From Sclerodactyla briareus (Eukaryota; Echinodermata; Holothuroidea; Dendrochirotida; Sclerodactylidae), in the NCBI GenBank assembly GCA_026419785.1, contig JAODTK010002588.1, forward strand, positions 186,001 through 250,000: a DNA stretch of 64,000 nt, in the 5' to 3' direction. The notes beneath the pieces are model-generated. The model saw only the letters and a list, made by a program, of their open reading frames with translations. It did not search any database and was not told the origin of the DNA. Below are positions 48,702 to 61,411 of the stretch, one piece after another. Within the stretch, counting starts at the first letter, position 1, and the number at the start of each line of letters is the position of its first letter. The position numbers and the translations under genes were made by a program.

Positions 48702-49111
48702 CTCAGTCCCGAATCCTTCTCCAACGAAGAGTCAACGCTCAACTATTGACGCGGAATAAGGTAGCCTCGGACGTAGAGACAATCCTGTCGATGCAAATAC
48801 TCCTCATTCATTTTGTGTTCGTGAAGCCAATGGTGATGACGTATAGAACCGTTGCCCTCGTTCGATGTTGGTACTGTGGCGCTAGCGTATACGCAACAGG
48901 AATTGATGGACCCGTCTGCGGTGACTCAACCATCACACCCGATGTCGCGTGGGGGGGAACCCAGCCGATTTCCGTCATATACTACGGCTATATTCACTGG
49001 CGTCTTGCAGCTTGTGCAGACCATGTCAACGCCTGGTCTTCGGTATCTATGACGATCAGAATTCAGTGTTTCCGATTGGACGTCAAAAGAACATCAGCAT
49101 TGTTGGTGAAA
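48702..49111 (-). CDS. Third Ig-like domain exon of IgSF receptor (copy 2)
   Basis: Acceptor CCACTTTTCAG, 410 bases, ending GACTGAG where copy 1 has the GTATGT donor (here GGTGGA, a probable base error). It reads CKTPVNIAVVYDGNRLG, DGSINSCCVYASATVPTSN-EG, then HEHKMNEEYLH with frame changes. Combined with copy 1 this gives a continuous Ig-like reading. The 161-codon plus-strand frame over this exon is its antisense shadow. Confidence 0.6.
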
Positions 49112-49779
49112 CTGAAAAGTGGATTCATCAAGTAGGAAAAAAAAAGATATCCCAAAGTGAAAGCATCGAGGGAAATTTGTACCTCTATTGGAGTATGACG
49201 ATATATAAAATTGTGAGTGTGTATATAGCAGCTAAGGTCTCCTGTTGAACTCGTGTCAACGACATATGAGGACGCGAGTGTTTAGCGTACATGGCTAACC
49301 AGTAGACTAAACCGACTGAAAACAAAAGGCGCAGTAAAAAAAAAATTGATCGTATTAGAACATTAATGGTAGTAGAAATGGCATTGCTAAGGGTAGATTT
49401 GGTCATGTATTACCTCAACATAAACAGAGATGTTGGGAGAATCGAAGGAAGCGTCATTCCTAGTCAGCGCGCCTCTCAATTAGGCCTGGTTCTTAGACGC
49501 GCCTGCATTGTTTAATTATCCTGCCCCCGTGCAACATCATTTTAATTCACCAATGGCCGAGCCGTCGCTGTTCATTACGTTCAACGAGGTGAAGGAGAAT
49601 ACCAATATAATTGGCCATGCCAGAACCGCTACTATCCGACCTCCGCCATGCATTGTCGGCATGTCGATTGTTCCGCCGCCCTCCCCTAGGATACACACGA
49701 CTTGTAATAGAGCTCCAATCCACCCGGGAGTAATTCAACAGATCACATACGTTCATTTCGAGAAAAAAAAAAAAAAACC

Positions 49780-50135
49780 AAACAAAAGATTTAAAATGTC
49801 GCCTCTCCTCTGGCTCTCCTATGTACTATGCAAAGTTCTCAGCTCGAACTCTCAACTCTATTGTTACACTTGGGTTACGTCTGAATCTGGATCTGAGTGG
49901 AAGTTCGCATATTGACATTGCTACATGTGTTTCTCAGAAACAGTAGCTTTCCCTCCCTCCACTCTCGTAGCTGATTTAAGGCCCAGTGTTTGTTTGCGAC
50001 TTACAAAGATCAAATCCGTTCACAGCACAGCTAATCCTTAGAATGCCTTGCTTCTCCTACCCTTTCAAACCTCCAGGTTTTTTTGAGTCTAGTGTTAACA
50101 AGCCTCTCCTCTTTCTCCTATTCCTCCCTTTTTTT
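49780..50135 (+). mobile_element. LINE 3' fragment with internal deletion (copy 2)
   Basis: It matches 16,830-17,092 and then jumps at about 50,028-50,040 to the counterpart of 17,449. About 355 bases carrying the IQSKALILI and SLSAALQPL wording are missing. Bases around the join show no terminal repeat. It is a dead fragment, plus strand, in the receptor's Ig2-Ig3 intron. Confidence 0.62.
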
Positions 50136-50658
50136 CCATACCGGGGGCCTCGTATAGGTGTGTCCTTGGCTCTTTTTCTCATAAAATTTTGTTTGTAGGA
50201 GCATTATGAGCGAAAACCTGCTCGTCGTTTTGGTGGCAAAAACAGAAACGCACATTTGCCATTTCATCCTGCCCACTTCGGTTAGATTAGCAGAACCCTG
50301 GTCGTCAGGACGTCGCTCGTAACCAGGTCTCTTCCCTATAGGGACACTGGGCTATTCTCGAGATCTGCCAGTTTCTTGCAAGAGGGGGGGGGGGGGGGGG
50401 CATGAGAGAATTGGCTTCTGACGTTATCTATCGTTGACTTCTGGACGACCGTCTTCATTTCCTCCATGCGCCATGTTTAAATCGAACAAGTGGAACTGTT
50501 TGGTTGAGGTATGAAAAATGTAACTAAACGATAAGTGATCATCAACAATTTGACACAAGATTTTACACTGCGCACTGTGAGCAATCATGAAACATGAATG
50601 ATTTATATATCTTCGCTTGGAAAATTCTTTCAGGTTTCTGTCTATTAGTGACGCTCAC

Positions 50659-50941
50659 CATAAGTGGAATCGACCTCCGACTGCGTCCTTCTTTCTTTCT
50701 TATCATTGATGTGTTGCCATCTTCTTTCGGGCCACCCAGGGCAGCACCGACCTCATGTCGACAGTTCCATCGGACGCAAGTACTCGAAACACGGTGGTAC
50801 CATATCTCGGTAGGGGGGTAACGTCCACCGTCGACTGTCCATTCTAACTTGAGTCGGCTATGGCCACTTCATGCAAGAACAGCGAAAGGGTAACGGCATT
50901 GTGACGGTTTCAATAAGATTTCACTTCCGTGAAACCATCCA
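50659..50941 (-). CDS. Second Ig-like domain exon of IgSF receptor (copy 2)
   Basis: Acceptor GGATTTATACAG, then VDGFTEVKS, VTMPLPFRCSCMK (B-strand cysteine), KLEWTVDGGRYPPTEIWYH (C-strand tryptophan), ending CACTTATG|GTGAGC. It is shorter than copy 1 by about 40 bases, and the NNITC strand is damaged. Phase 1 at both ends. An extra ~35 bases follow the donor compared with copy 1. Confidence 0.58.
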
Positions 50942-51396
50942 CTGTATAAATCCAGCTGGAGGAACTATTAAAAGTAGAGTGTGATTTTTTCTTCATATAA
51001 CGAAAAACGGGTAAGGGGCTGAAATACTTTTTTCTGTCCGCCTCACCTGTTTCATGGAGCTGCCGAGGAGAGTGTGGGACTACTACACTCTCCACACAGT
51101 TCGATTGTGGTGATAAATAATTCCGACGTCGTTGAACATGGTAAACTGAGAAACCGAAGTGTTGAGGAATCATTCACGCATCAAATGAATACAATAAATC
51201 ACCATGAAGGTTCACGTTTTAATGATCGAGTTGCGTGCAGGTTGACATGTGGTCAAATGCAGTCAAAGATAAGCGTCAAAAAGAGTATAGGAAGCATAAT
51301 TGGCATGTACAGGTATGTAAAGTCCACAAGCTTATGATTGAGGTCCAGGTCACATTTTGCCAGACCTATCAACTGAGTCATGGAGGCAGTGTTCCG

Positions 51397-51790
51397 TCTG
51401 AGCATGGTAGGTTATTGGTGGATGCATTTAGTTACCGTTCTCACATCAGTATAATACGATATGTGTGTAGATTACTTTTCGAAAAATGTGAATATGATTG
51501 GGACCGTGCAAAATGTGCATGGTTCACACAATTGTTCGGTCGGAGAAATTCGGAAACGTTCGTTCTACAAAGGATGATCAACAAGAAGGAAGTCCTTTAA
51601 AAAATTGCGGGACGAATTCTATTCGTTCTGAGGTATCCATACTTCTTTAAATGTGTGGCTGGTGGTCGTTCATGGATATGAACAGTTCTCTAAACTAGTT
51701 CTCGATAGGCTAAATATTATATCGCTCGTGTAAGAACAAACAAAAAAAAAAACCATCGGCAATGACCAAGGAAAAGAGCGCAAAAGTAAT
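51397..51790. other. ~390-bp block in the Ig1-Ig2 intron, only in copy 2
   Basis: Copy 1 near 18,860-18,880 passes directly from GGCAGTG to AGTAGTGAA-GGTAAAATG. The inserted bases end in an A-run and AAAAGTAGTGAAAGG. An open plus-strand frame (51,235-51,600, 121 codons) partly covers it but has no family wording. I see no clear terminal repeats. Confidence 0.55.
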
Positions 51791-52482
51791 CCCAAAAGTA
51801 GTGAAAGGTAAAATGTATTAAAAATGGTTCCATTGTGAGCTGGTTAAACCCGATAGCACGAAAGGCGACGGGCAGCACGTTCATGTGTAGGCTACATAGA
51901 GGCCGCAGTGGGCAAGTCCCCTATGGTATGTATATCGATATCTTTAGTTAGGTATCTGATTTACCTACTGACAGGATGCCGCAGAATGGAGTAATCTATT
52001 ATTTTTCGAGGAAACAGTTTAATGAGAGACCATGTATAAGGCGAAAAGTTGTAGGCTGCGACATTTCGACGATGGGATTGACTTTCGTTAGACTTCATTA
52101 CCATTTCAGTGTATAGCTAAACGTATTGTCTATATGGTCTGTTCGCACAAGTGAAAAAATCCCTAAACTCGTTAGATGGAGAAGAGGGCCTGGTCAGATG
52201 AGTACTCGTTAAAAAAAAATACTCGTAACCTGCTGCCGTCTCGCTGATCGCTCAGGACAAGGACTTGGAGCAGGGACAAACGAGGGGCAATTCGAAAGTG
52301 GTATGATGACCCACACCGCCAAAGAGGATTGGTCTGATCCGTGTACCAGTGAGGGATTAGCAGCTGGCAATAGGTGTAGTATGCAGGTCTGCACCTGCTT
52401 GGCCTTGATAGGACCAATTCTCTTGCTCTACACATATATATTATACAATGTAGTTAATGTTATTAGCAGACAGCTCTTTTAC

Positions 52483-52791
52483 GGAACTTCCACGAGTAGT
52501 GTTAATCGGTACTTCGAAATACATGCGTATATTCATAATGTGGGGATTTGCGTTACGGCTATGTACAGGGGTAATTTTACTCTGCGAGATCAAAACCCGC
52601 CCACGAGGAAAATGACAGGAAGACCGATGGTGGTGTATCACTCTTGTCTGTGCATACACCCAGCGGTAGCGGCTGTACGTCACAGTGGAGGCGCAAAGGA
52701 TCACCCTCTACTGCGTCTACTCGAGTACAATTCTGCAGAACCCATCGGCAGATATCGCTACACCAACCGCATCGATAATTATTTTTAACAT
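52483..52791 (-). CDS. First Ig domain (V-like) exon of IgSF receptor (copy 2)
   Basis: From ATG at 52,791: MLKIIIDAVGVAISADGF, then NCTRVDAVEGDPLRLHCDVQ with the B-strand cysteine at 52,684, then DKSDTPPSVFL, a frame change, and the counterpart of Y-CVEVN near 52,497. The donor reads GTAAAA here against GTAAGT in copy 1. The long plus-strand frame 52,303-52,788 is the antisense shadow. Confidence 0.6.
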
Positions 52792-54961
52792 GGTCATGAT
52801 AGGAGTCAAGTTTTTCAATATCGAATGGTTCAGACTCCTACGTCGTTTAGAGAATCCCTTACACTGGGAGCTGACGAAATTGTTCGTTGGAAACCAGCTA
52901 ATACGGAAATTATACAAACGAAGTGAAACTTACTTTCATCGTCTTGGATATGTTCCAATGCAGATGAAAAAGTGCACCATGCGTACCAGGCCGCTAATGT
53001 CGTGTGTTCAAACAGTTTACAAATATAGCAGAGATGAGACGAATGAAAGCTTCAATTAGGTCAATGAGGCCGCAGAGACGACGAAAACTGCCTTTATACG
53101 GGAGCATGGCTTAGTAACATAAGATAACAAGTAAACGGGTTCCGTATATTTTTTTTTTTTCCAATTTTGATACCCACCCCCAACGGGGAATAACTTGCTT
53201 AGCTTTTATCGTGTTGACTGACTCATAGTGACGAATGACGAACAAACCTCAAAACTTGTAATAATCCACCATTATAGAAAAACCATCACCATATTTTTGC
53301 AAAGGTGACAGAAAATTTTACCGATCGTCTTGTTTAGGAGATAGAAACCATCTGCGAATCCGACTTCAACTCCATCAGGTGCGTGTCATGACAAGTTTCT
53401 GGCAGATTTTGAATCGTGAAATTGGTCATCACAAGTCACGTCAAATCAACATACTTAACTGTGTGTGCACTATACGTAATGTTGCCACGGCTAAATGTCT
53501 AGAAAGACTGGAAAAGCTTTGACATTTCTTGAGGAACTCTAGGTTTCATCATAATCAGTCCGGACACCATATGAGTTTGTGACATGTTGCTTGCTGGGGA
53601 GTCAGCGAGAGTCTAACAATATTAACTCGCTGCGCAGCACAGGTCCCGTTTCAACAACCTGCGAAACAATATGGGTTTCGAGTATTAAGGCCTAACCTGT
53701 CGAATAACTGAATTTGCGACGGTTCAGAATTCAGTAAAAGATACCCCGCCCGAAAGCTTCGAACAGTCGAATAAAGCTTACCTAGGCCTACGTGGACTTT
53801 CGCGTATATCGCCTGGCACCAATTCACGACCCCCGAGTGAGAAAACAATAGCATGCCCAGGACTGTAAGTTTTTATTTACCACGTATTGCATATAGGCCT
53901 ACAGGCGCAGTTCAATTCCCACGTGGCAAACCGCTGTCACAATTGTAGGCTACAGGTCAAACGCTATGTGTGTCGCGATTTATGTTGCAGGGTATGATTA
54001 AGTACAATGAAAACGACTTGCCGGTTCTTGCTCTTCGGTCGGGGAATCATTTGAATTGCAAAAATCTCGACAACGAATCAGTGATTTGTTTAAAAAGCAC
54101 GAAATATGAGATTGGAATGTTTTCTTTCAAATATTCAGTTCTTGTTTGGTGCAGCGGGCTGTATAGAATTCCTGACCGATTTCAAATAATTGACTGAAAA
54201 AAATTGCTAGAAATGAAGATGGCGACTCATGAATAATATTTATAACTACTCGGGGAAAAAATGGGCTTCACCCGTTCTGACCAAGCCCCGCACTGTTTGT
54301 TAAGAAACGTATTTCTGCCAGCAAGTTCAGGGCTGATTAGTTTGTATTTCCATCTTTCAAGGCTGTTTAGCGCATTGAGATCCGGGAGTATGCGCTTTAT
54401 AAAAAAGAAGATACAGACAAAACCGCGAACAATTTCCGAAAAGGAGTGGGTGTACATAATATGGACTACTGGGGTATTTGTGAAGTGCGGGACTAACTCC
54501 CGTTGCCCAACTCCCTGCACGGTCCTCCTGGTTGCGCGATCACCGGTTAGTTGTGCTATATTGTACAGATTGACTTGAAGTTACCAGGCCCAAAGGAAAA
54601 CGCAAATTAAATTTCCAAAACGGAATAGGTGTTGAGGTTGTGTTTATTGGACCAACTCACATGTACGCCACCACGAAATTCAAGATAATCCCAAAGGAGA
54701 GACGGATACCCCTTTCTAAACTCATTGATTCGAAAGAGCGACAGATTCAAAGTTTAGAACGAAAACCGAACAGCAGAAGTGAAATATTTTGGGGAGTAAA
54801 ATGCTTCAGGCCCACCAGAAATAATTCTCTATGCCACTGATCCGAAGCAGCGAATATCGAGTTCAGATCGGAAACTCGACACAGCAGGAGTTGACCATAG
54901 TTTGGGCAGGCAATTGAAGAAATTTCATTACTTATATTATTTATTTATTATTTGTTATTAA
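52792..54961. other. Copy 2 upstream of the receptor, no gene recognised
   Basis: Counterpart of 19,929-22,144, with only one of the ~121-bp units (53,570-53,698). It ends in AT-rich sequence at 54,925-54,970. Confidence 0.45.
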
Positions 54962-55300
54962 CATGTATCATCATCTCATCATGACCGTCAATAAAAGGTA
55001 TCATAAACTCATTAAAAAATCATCACGTGCGTCAGTCACAACCACTGATAACCATCTCATCATTAGCCGCCATTACCATCCGTCATAACCTCATCACTTT
55101 ACCGTCGGTTGCATAACCACTTTAACAATCGCCTTATTGCGTCACATTTTTGGTTTATTCATGATCTCATTTATCTATCGTCACATAACCGTTTCAGTCA
55201 TCACCCCGTCGTTTGCTGTCACACAGATATTCATTATCCCCTCATAATTTGCCGCAACATAATCATCATCATCATATATCGTCATGTTGCATCACCGTAC
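54962..55300 (+). repeat. ~36-bp minisatellite, copy 2
   Basis: Same unit as 23,595-24,010 but fewer repeats; the beginning is more degraded. Confidence 0.75.
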
Positions 55301-55904
55301 CATACAACCACTAGTTGTCATGACATCGTTACCCGTTCTCGCTTTCCACACGTTCTTTAATGAATTTTGGTTCATCTATGATCCTTCCCACAGTTTACAA
55401 TAATACAATATATTGTGTCAGGTCAGACGGGTACATGGAAGTTTGCACGTGGACGAATGTGTAGATTAAACTTCAAGATCAGTGATGCCTTCTTCATAGC
55501 TTCTGTCATCTCATCCGGCTGCATTTGGCATGCTGGGGAATTGGCACGGAAAACCTTGCACTACTCTGACAAGGTTTTGTCATCTCAGGATCCTGATGCT
55601 TGAAGCTGCATGACCTGCTAAGATGCCTAAGAAACATCCCATTGCAGTCATTACAGGAATAGTCATGCGTGACTTTTTCTCAGGTGGCTGTCGACATGCG
55701 ATCAGTTCCCTTGCCTATTTCTAGCACATTATAGTTGTGTGCCCTGTCCCTCTGACACGAGTACTTGAAACAGACCTCTCCTCATTGCAAATCTCTTATT
55801 TTGGGAAAAGCGGCCTTCAAGATCAGCGATCCTCTTCCCCGCTTGTGTATATCATTGGCTTCATTTGGCCACAGCAGTGGCCAGAAATTCCTACTGAAAA
55901 ACTT

Positions 55905-57130
55905 GTGAATTTTGTGGCGTTCCACTTCCCTGGCCGATCTTCGATGGCTATTTATGGGGGGCATCACCCGCCACCGTGTGCCTGACCCTTGTATGTGCAC
56001 CGTGCTCTCACCCAATTTTCAACAAGTGGTCGCACAAAATAAATTGATTGCCGAAAATAATATTTTAGATTTGCAAATGGACCAAGTCTTGGCCATAACA
56101 AAATCACAGGTCCCGCCCCAGGTGGTAGACTTACTTCCGTCACCTCAACCGCCTCCCCTGCAAAGACAACAAAGTTTACACTTTTGGGGATCCATCGAAA
56201 AATACATGGAATGACATTGACAAGCAGAATTGGGGGCCTCCTGGCTTGCAGTAACGATGCCACAAACCGTGTGCATCCATACAGTATAGTGATGTATGTG
56301 CACCCAACTTTCAACAAGTGGTCGCACAAAATAAATTGATTGCGAAAATTTTTAGATTTGCAAATGGACCAAATTTGCCATCAAAAAAATCACAGTCCCG
56401 CCAGGTGGTAGACTTACTTCCGTCACCTCAACCGCCTCCCCTGCAAAGACAACAAAGTTTACACTTTTGGGCATTCCCATCGAAAAATACATGGCATGAC
56501 TTGACAAAGCAATTTGTGGCCTTCCCTGGCGCATATCCGATGCCACAACCCCGTGGCATCATACAGTTATATTATAGTATGTGCACCCAACTTTCAACAA
56601 GTGGTCGCACCACAAAGAAAAAAAAAATACAGATCCCGCAGGTGGTAGACCTCAACCCCCGCGGCCTCAATCTCCACATTCACCCTCAAGATAGCGATTG
56701 TATGTAGTTCCGATGAAGGAGCGACCACCAAGCTGTAAGCCAGTCTCATGCAAACGATAGGATTGAAGGAAACCCTCTTTACTTGATAATTTCGGGCATT
56801 TTTTTTTTTGTTTGTTAAGGAACATCATCAGTGTCCTCATCAAGGCCCATCATATGCTGAACACTACCGACATAAATACCGCCGCTCGTAGCGCGCAAAA
56901 AAATTGAAAATGGACCAGCAGAATTCACTACTGATCATTTTACTTCCATCATGCCTTTGTTTTAAAACCGGTTTGCTGCTGGATATGTCGGATACGTGTC
57001 AGCGAAATAGCATTGTCGGGGGCTCAATATTGGGGGGGGGGGATGCATGGCGTCCCTCTTAAAACAAAATATTTGGGGTACCCGTCCCCCCACCCCCCCC
57101 CCTCCCCTCTCCCCCATGATCGCCGCCCTT
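55905..57130. other. 1.2-kb block only in copy 2, with a ~287-bp tandem repeat
   Basis: Copy 1 (24,600-24,740) has no counterpart. CAAGTGGTCGCAC recurs at 56,023, 56,315 and 56,598 (periods 292 and 283). 56,118-56,188 and 56,401-56,471 are identical over 71 bases. After 56,700 the block holds a T-run, a G-run and C-runs. Frames over the repeat (e.g. 56,318-56,707) show no family wording. Confidence 0.75.
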
Positions 57131-58225
57131 GTCATGCGTTGACTTTTCTTCTCAGGTGGCTGTCGACATGGATCAGTGTCTCCTTTCCTGATCTAGTCAC
57201 ATTATGGTGGTAGCCCCCCCCCCCCCCCCTTGTTCCACGGTAGGCTTGAACAGACCTCTCCTCCCTTGCAAATCCCGTACTGTGCATAAGGACAGCCAGC
57301 AACTGTCAGATTCATCAGCGTGCTTAATCCTAAGACGGCAATGTGAATGAGCCATGTCGCAGTAGACGGGCACAATGCTTTTTTCAATGCAATCGCTTTC
57401 CCTTTTTTCTTTGTTAAACGTTTGACCTCTCTCAGTTTAATTTTTTAAAACCCTCTGCGGAACTACATCCTACCAGCACAAAACGTTACACTCCCCCTCC
57501 CCCTCATACTGATTCACAAATAACATGCAGCCCGAAAAATATGGAGTGAATGGTTGCATTTCCAAAGAGTGCTGCCAGTTTGTAAAAAAACCAAGCCGTA
57601 ATGATATGTGAGCGTTGAGGAGTCCCCACCCGAGTGTTTATGGTTAGAATGGGCCAGATGGCTTATATCTGTAAAAAGGCCTCTGTACACATCTTGCCGT
57701 ACATTGCGGAAACGAAACATCATTGATCAAACTGACGTGGATCAAAACACTTTTGTTTTGAAACTCAATCACAAACCGACAAGTTGATTCATCATTCATA
57801 GGGCGCTTAGGCCGTATGGCTAATTAAATGCACGCAGTTTCACCGTGAGCCTATAGTAGAGAGACCTATATCCAGCAATATCAAGCAGTGTTGATGAACA
57901 TTGTTCGGTTTAGAACTTCTCATTTGAACAAAGCCATTCAGCAATGATGCTCTAGCGCTCTCAGTAATCACAGAGCCTGTTGCTAGTCCTCGCATACGAC
58001 GTACTGCAGTGGGTCGAAACCTACCATACTACCATAAAAACGAAAAAGCAAGAACAGGGGGTCTAAAAAATGCAACCGATTGATTGGGAGCTGGAAGTAA
58101 GTGACATTTTCATCAGGACGTTCCACTGTGAGATATAGGCACAATCATTATAGTATTGCTACAGTACAAGTAGCGTAATGATGTATCTCCAGTTCAGACT
58201 ACTATGGCGCAGCCCCATGTTTATT
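57131..58225. other. End of copy 2, no gene recognised
   Basis: Counterpart of 24,740-25,915, with a C-run at about 57,216-57,229. Similarity ends near CATGT at 58,217. Confidence 0.45.
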
Positions 58226-60309
58226 CGACTAATTTTGCCGGTTTGTTATAAGTATTACCAGGCGTGAACGCCGTCTCACAGAATCCCCACGAACGGTGAC
58301 CTGGGCCCCCACCCCTATAAGAATAGGTGGTTTTTACGAAGTGTTTTGTAGATGAAGTATTACACTATCAGCATGATCATATACGTGTTTTGTAGAACGA
58401 AAAAAAAAGTATTATGTCTCTATTTTGCACGAACGCCCCAAAAAGTGTAGAGCACTTGGGGCTTTGCGCGCTATGTTATTCCTAAGTCTAACTGATCTCA
58501 ATGACCTGCATGGACAATCGAACGATCTTTTCAGTTCCAGCCAATAGATCCTGCTCTACACTTGTCCCTGTGCCATGTCAAGGAAACCCTTTATATACAT
58601 CGTGAGTTAATGTGTCCAGCGTTAATAATTAATGGGGAAGAAAATTATTTAGTGGGGGACTTTTGGTTACGATGAAACGGTCTTTATGATGTTTGCTAAA
58701 ATGAACCGAGAGGGAAATCAGCCACGTATCAATTTACAATGCTTGCTTGAGTACCGATCATGAAAAAAAAGCATATCAGTGAGCTAAATATGCATTCCAT
58801 TTATCATTACTCGGTATCAACGAAAACTGTAGCATTTTCTGACCTAATCAAGCTCGACGTCACGTGTGCATTCGTTTAATTCCGGAACTTTCTTGGCTCG
58901 TTTTTCCAGATCGTTTTCAGCCTCATGATCAGTTTGTGAAATGCTGTCAGATCGTTTTTAATGCCCATTGTCATTATCTTTCCGTCTCGTTAAGAGCGAC
59001 CCACGAAGATAACATGGCATAACATTTCCCGGTAAATTTACGTTAGTAGTAAGTTTATACTATCTGTTTCGCTGCGGAGACATTATTAGGACGATATTAT
59101 ATTCGAGGGTGAACATCTCGAACCCCCCGCTAAAACTCTATGAATATTATTGCTAGACCTAATGATGGTGAATGATTTATCGGTGTATTCTCCATACCAT
59201 CAAATCCCGTAAACATATTTGAATTTTGAGTGGGTTTATACCATTATATTCACATATTTGTACGAACATCAACTCCTACCACCGTCATTACTTCACATTC
59301 GTCCAAGCCTGGAAAAAAGGAAACTCGTTGAAAGAAACATCGATTAACCCATGCGTCTTCGAGGGCTGATGTTGGGTCGTATTAAAATCTTATCCCAATG
59401 CAATCGGCAACGAGTTTATAAGATGTTGTCCAACATGTGTCTATTTTGGTCTGAAATGGACCTCACTCCTGGCAATGTAGTGTGTGCCAAACAACTCAGG
59501 TCAATTATTCATGCGGTCTTCTTTTACAACATGGGGAGAACGTGAGTTTATTAAAATTTGTTGATCTTCTTTCATATTTGCCCCACAAACTAGTGTTCCC
59601 AAGTCTCATTTTCCAAGTGGCTGTCGCTTCTCTTGAATCTCACTAGTGAGTAACTAACATCTTCCTGTTGGAAAGCATGTTTCGATGGTTTTTTATTGTT
59701 AAACAATTTATGAATGATGGGTGCTATATACACAGGTTTTTTCGAATCTATCAACCTATTCATCACACATTGTATTGCTTATTATTGACTTGAGAGTCTA
59801 ATAATTATTGACCCAAACCGGACCTATCTGACAGAGAATCAATATTGTAGCTGGTATGATTATTCAACGCGAGTCAGATCTTTTCTGAACAACCGTTTAC
59901 CTAGTTCCACGTCCGTTCGACATCATTGATTGTTCCTTTCACTAAAAAAACTGGACCCTTGAGTTCGCGTGTTGCAACATGGATCATTCAGTTTGCCTGC
60001 AGTTATGGTTCATTGTGATGGTATTCACCAGAATCGGTAGTGAGCCTTACATTGCGTAACCCAAGGAACTCAACTGGAATCGGAGGCCTATATTAGTGTT
60101 CTTCCTACTGTACGGATCCCCAAAACAAACCTCCGATGAAATTCCAGGGTGTTAATCTTTGTTGGTGTTTTCCATGGACTTCGCTGCTCCCGAATATCTT
60201 GACCTGATAATCAATGAGGGGCACAGCCGGAAGGATATCACATAGTTTGAAAAATTGATGCCAATCTCAGACCGTCGAGTTATCAGCCATCCAGACCACC
60301 AAAGAATCC
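58226..60309. other. Single-copy flank, no gene recognised
   Basis: AT-rich, with short frames only. The 5' part of the LINE that follows may begin before 60,310, but I could not read domain wording there. Confidence 0.4.
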
Positions 60310-61411
60310 AATGGTCCTGACATTCTTCCTGCTAGTGCTATTCAAGCGCTGTGCTCCTATTTATAACAAGCTCTAACCTTCTCTAATCTTCTTGAATCTT
60401 TCTTCCATCCGGAAGCTCGCCCCATGAAGTTCCAGTCCCAGAAGGCGACAAATCTATCCCTAAACGAAAGCTATCGGCCAAAAGAATGGGACTTCTCAGT
60501 TCTCAAGGTCGTGATCTATATCACTTGGACTAACGTCTGCCCTACGTAGAAATTTAAATAGGGCCTTGATCATCAGAATGATTTCCGCCAGCCAGGTCAC
60601 CAGGTGCCCCTCTGACCTTCGCCACCTATATCTGGTCAACGTTCTTGGACCCGGCTGGTGAACGTCGAGTGATTGCTCTGGGTCACACATTTCTTAGGTT
60701 TTGACGGGTCTGGCCAGGGGATTCATGGCCAAGCTCTCTATATGTTCGGTTCCATCCTTATCTGGTCAGCTAGATTCCTTTGCGACGGTCAATAAGCTGT
60801 CCGTGTTGAGGGTTCCATTCTTCAGTAATCATCCTAGCAGATATGCCCAGGCTCTGTGATCTCACCCTACTTGTATCTTCATTTCATCGATGACATTCTT
60901 GATCTGTCTCTTGCCCGTGTCTCCTTCGCTGATGACAAGGCTTTGATTCAGTTTCACCACCTCGTAATTAAGCGTCAGCTCACTGCTAATTTTAATGGAA
61001 ACCTCCCAACGGTAACGAACTGAGATGAGAGACATTGCATTCAATTCCCTGAAAACTGAGCAAGCCCATCATCACTCGCAAGCGTGGACAAGGTCTCCAA
61101 CTCGACCTCGACTCCATGTTCAGCTGTGGGTTTACGTCTTGAATTTGATCCGAGCTGAAGTAGTGCCTCTCAGAAACTCAAATTCGCCGACGGACTTGAG
61201 TATACTCCCACGTGTGGGAGGCGCCTCGGTACAAATTATTGGTAACCTCGACGAGCTCCAGATTGAGGCGTTAGAATCATGGGGAGATGTTTCTATCAAG
61301 CTATACTTTAATCTCTTGAGAATCGTTACTGTTAATGCTCTCCCCCCCCCCTCCTCTTCCCCACCCACACCCCTCTTCTCTCTCTTTCTCATTTTGGACA
61401 CTGCTCTCTAG
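60310..61411 (+). mobile_element. LINE (Jockey/CR1-like) reverse transcriptase, frame-broken
   Basis: Plus strand with several frame changes: DGPDILPASAIQALCS (60,313), APIYNKL (60,352), LNESYRP (about 60,455), ARSPGAPLTFATYIWSTFLD (60,591), FGSILIWS-ARFL (about 60,745), PGSVISPYLYLHFIDDILDL (60,847; the PQGSVLSP-LF--FINDL box), RVSFADDKALIQFHH (FADD catalytic box, about 60,913), FNGNLPTVTN (60,990), CASQKL-like at about 61,155, HVWEA and LQIEALE near 61,210-61,290. The order is canonical for LINE reverse transcriptase from mid-fingers to C-terminus. No endonuclease domain was seen upstream, so it looks 5'-truncated. It ends in a C-run and CT-rich DNA, followed by AATATCAAAG-type repeats (61,480-61,610). 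Confidence 0.78.

Larger units (their letters stand above)
29741..58225 (+). repeat. Large direct repeat, copy 2
   Basis: It follows the order of 838-25,915 throughout (anchor pairs are listed under copy 1) but is about 3.4 kb longer. Relative to copy 1 it gains blocks at 31,190-34,567, 44,480-44,570, about 51,397-51,790 and 55,905-57,130. It lacks the counterparts of 10,779-10,849, 10,952-11,136, 17,093-17,448, one unit of 20,721-20,962 and 22,145-23,575. Confidence 0.92.

Noticed and set aside
48650-49135. 161-codon open frame, plus strand
   Set aside because: It is the antisense of the third Ig exon; copy 1 does not keep it and it has no family wording.
52303-52788. 161-codon open frame, plus strand
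   Set aside because: Antisense of the first Ig exon, not kept in copy 1.
56318-56707. 129-codon frame across the ~287-bp repeat
   Set aside because: The frame differs between units and shows no domain wording.
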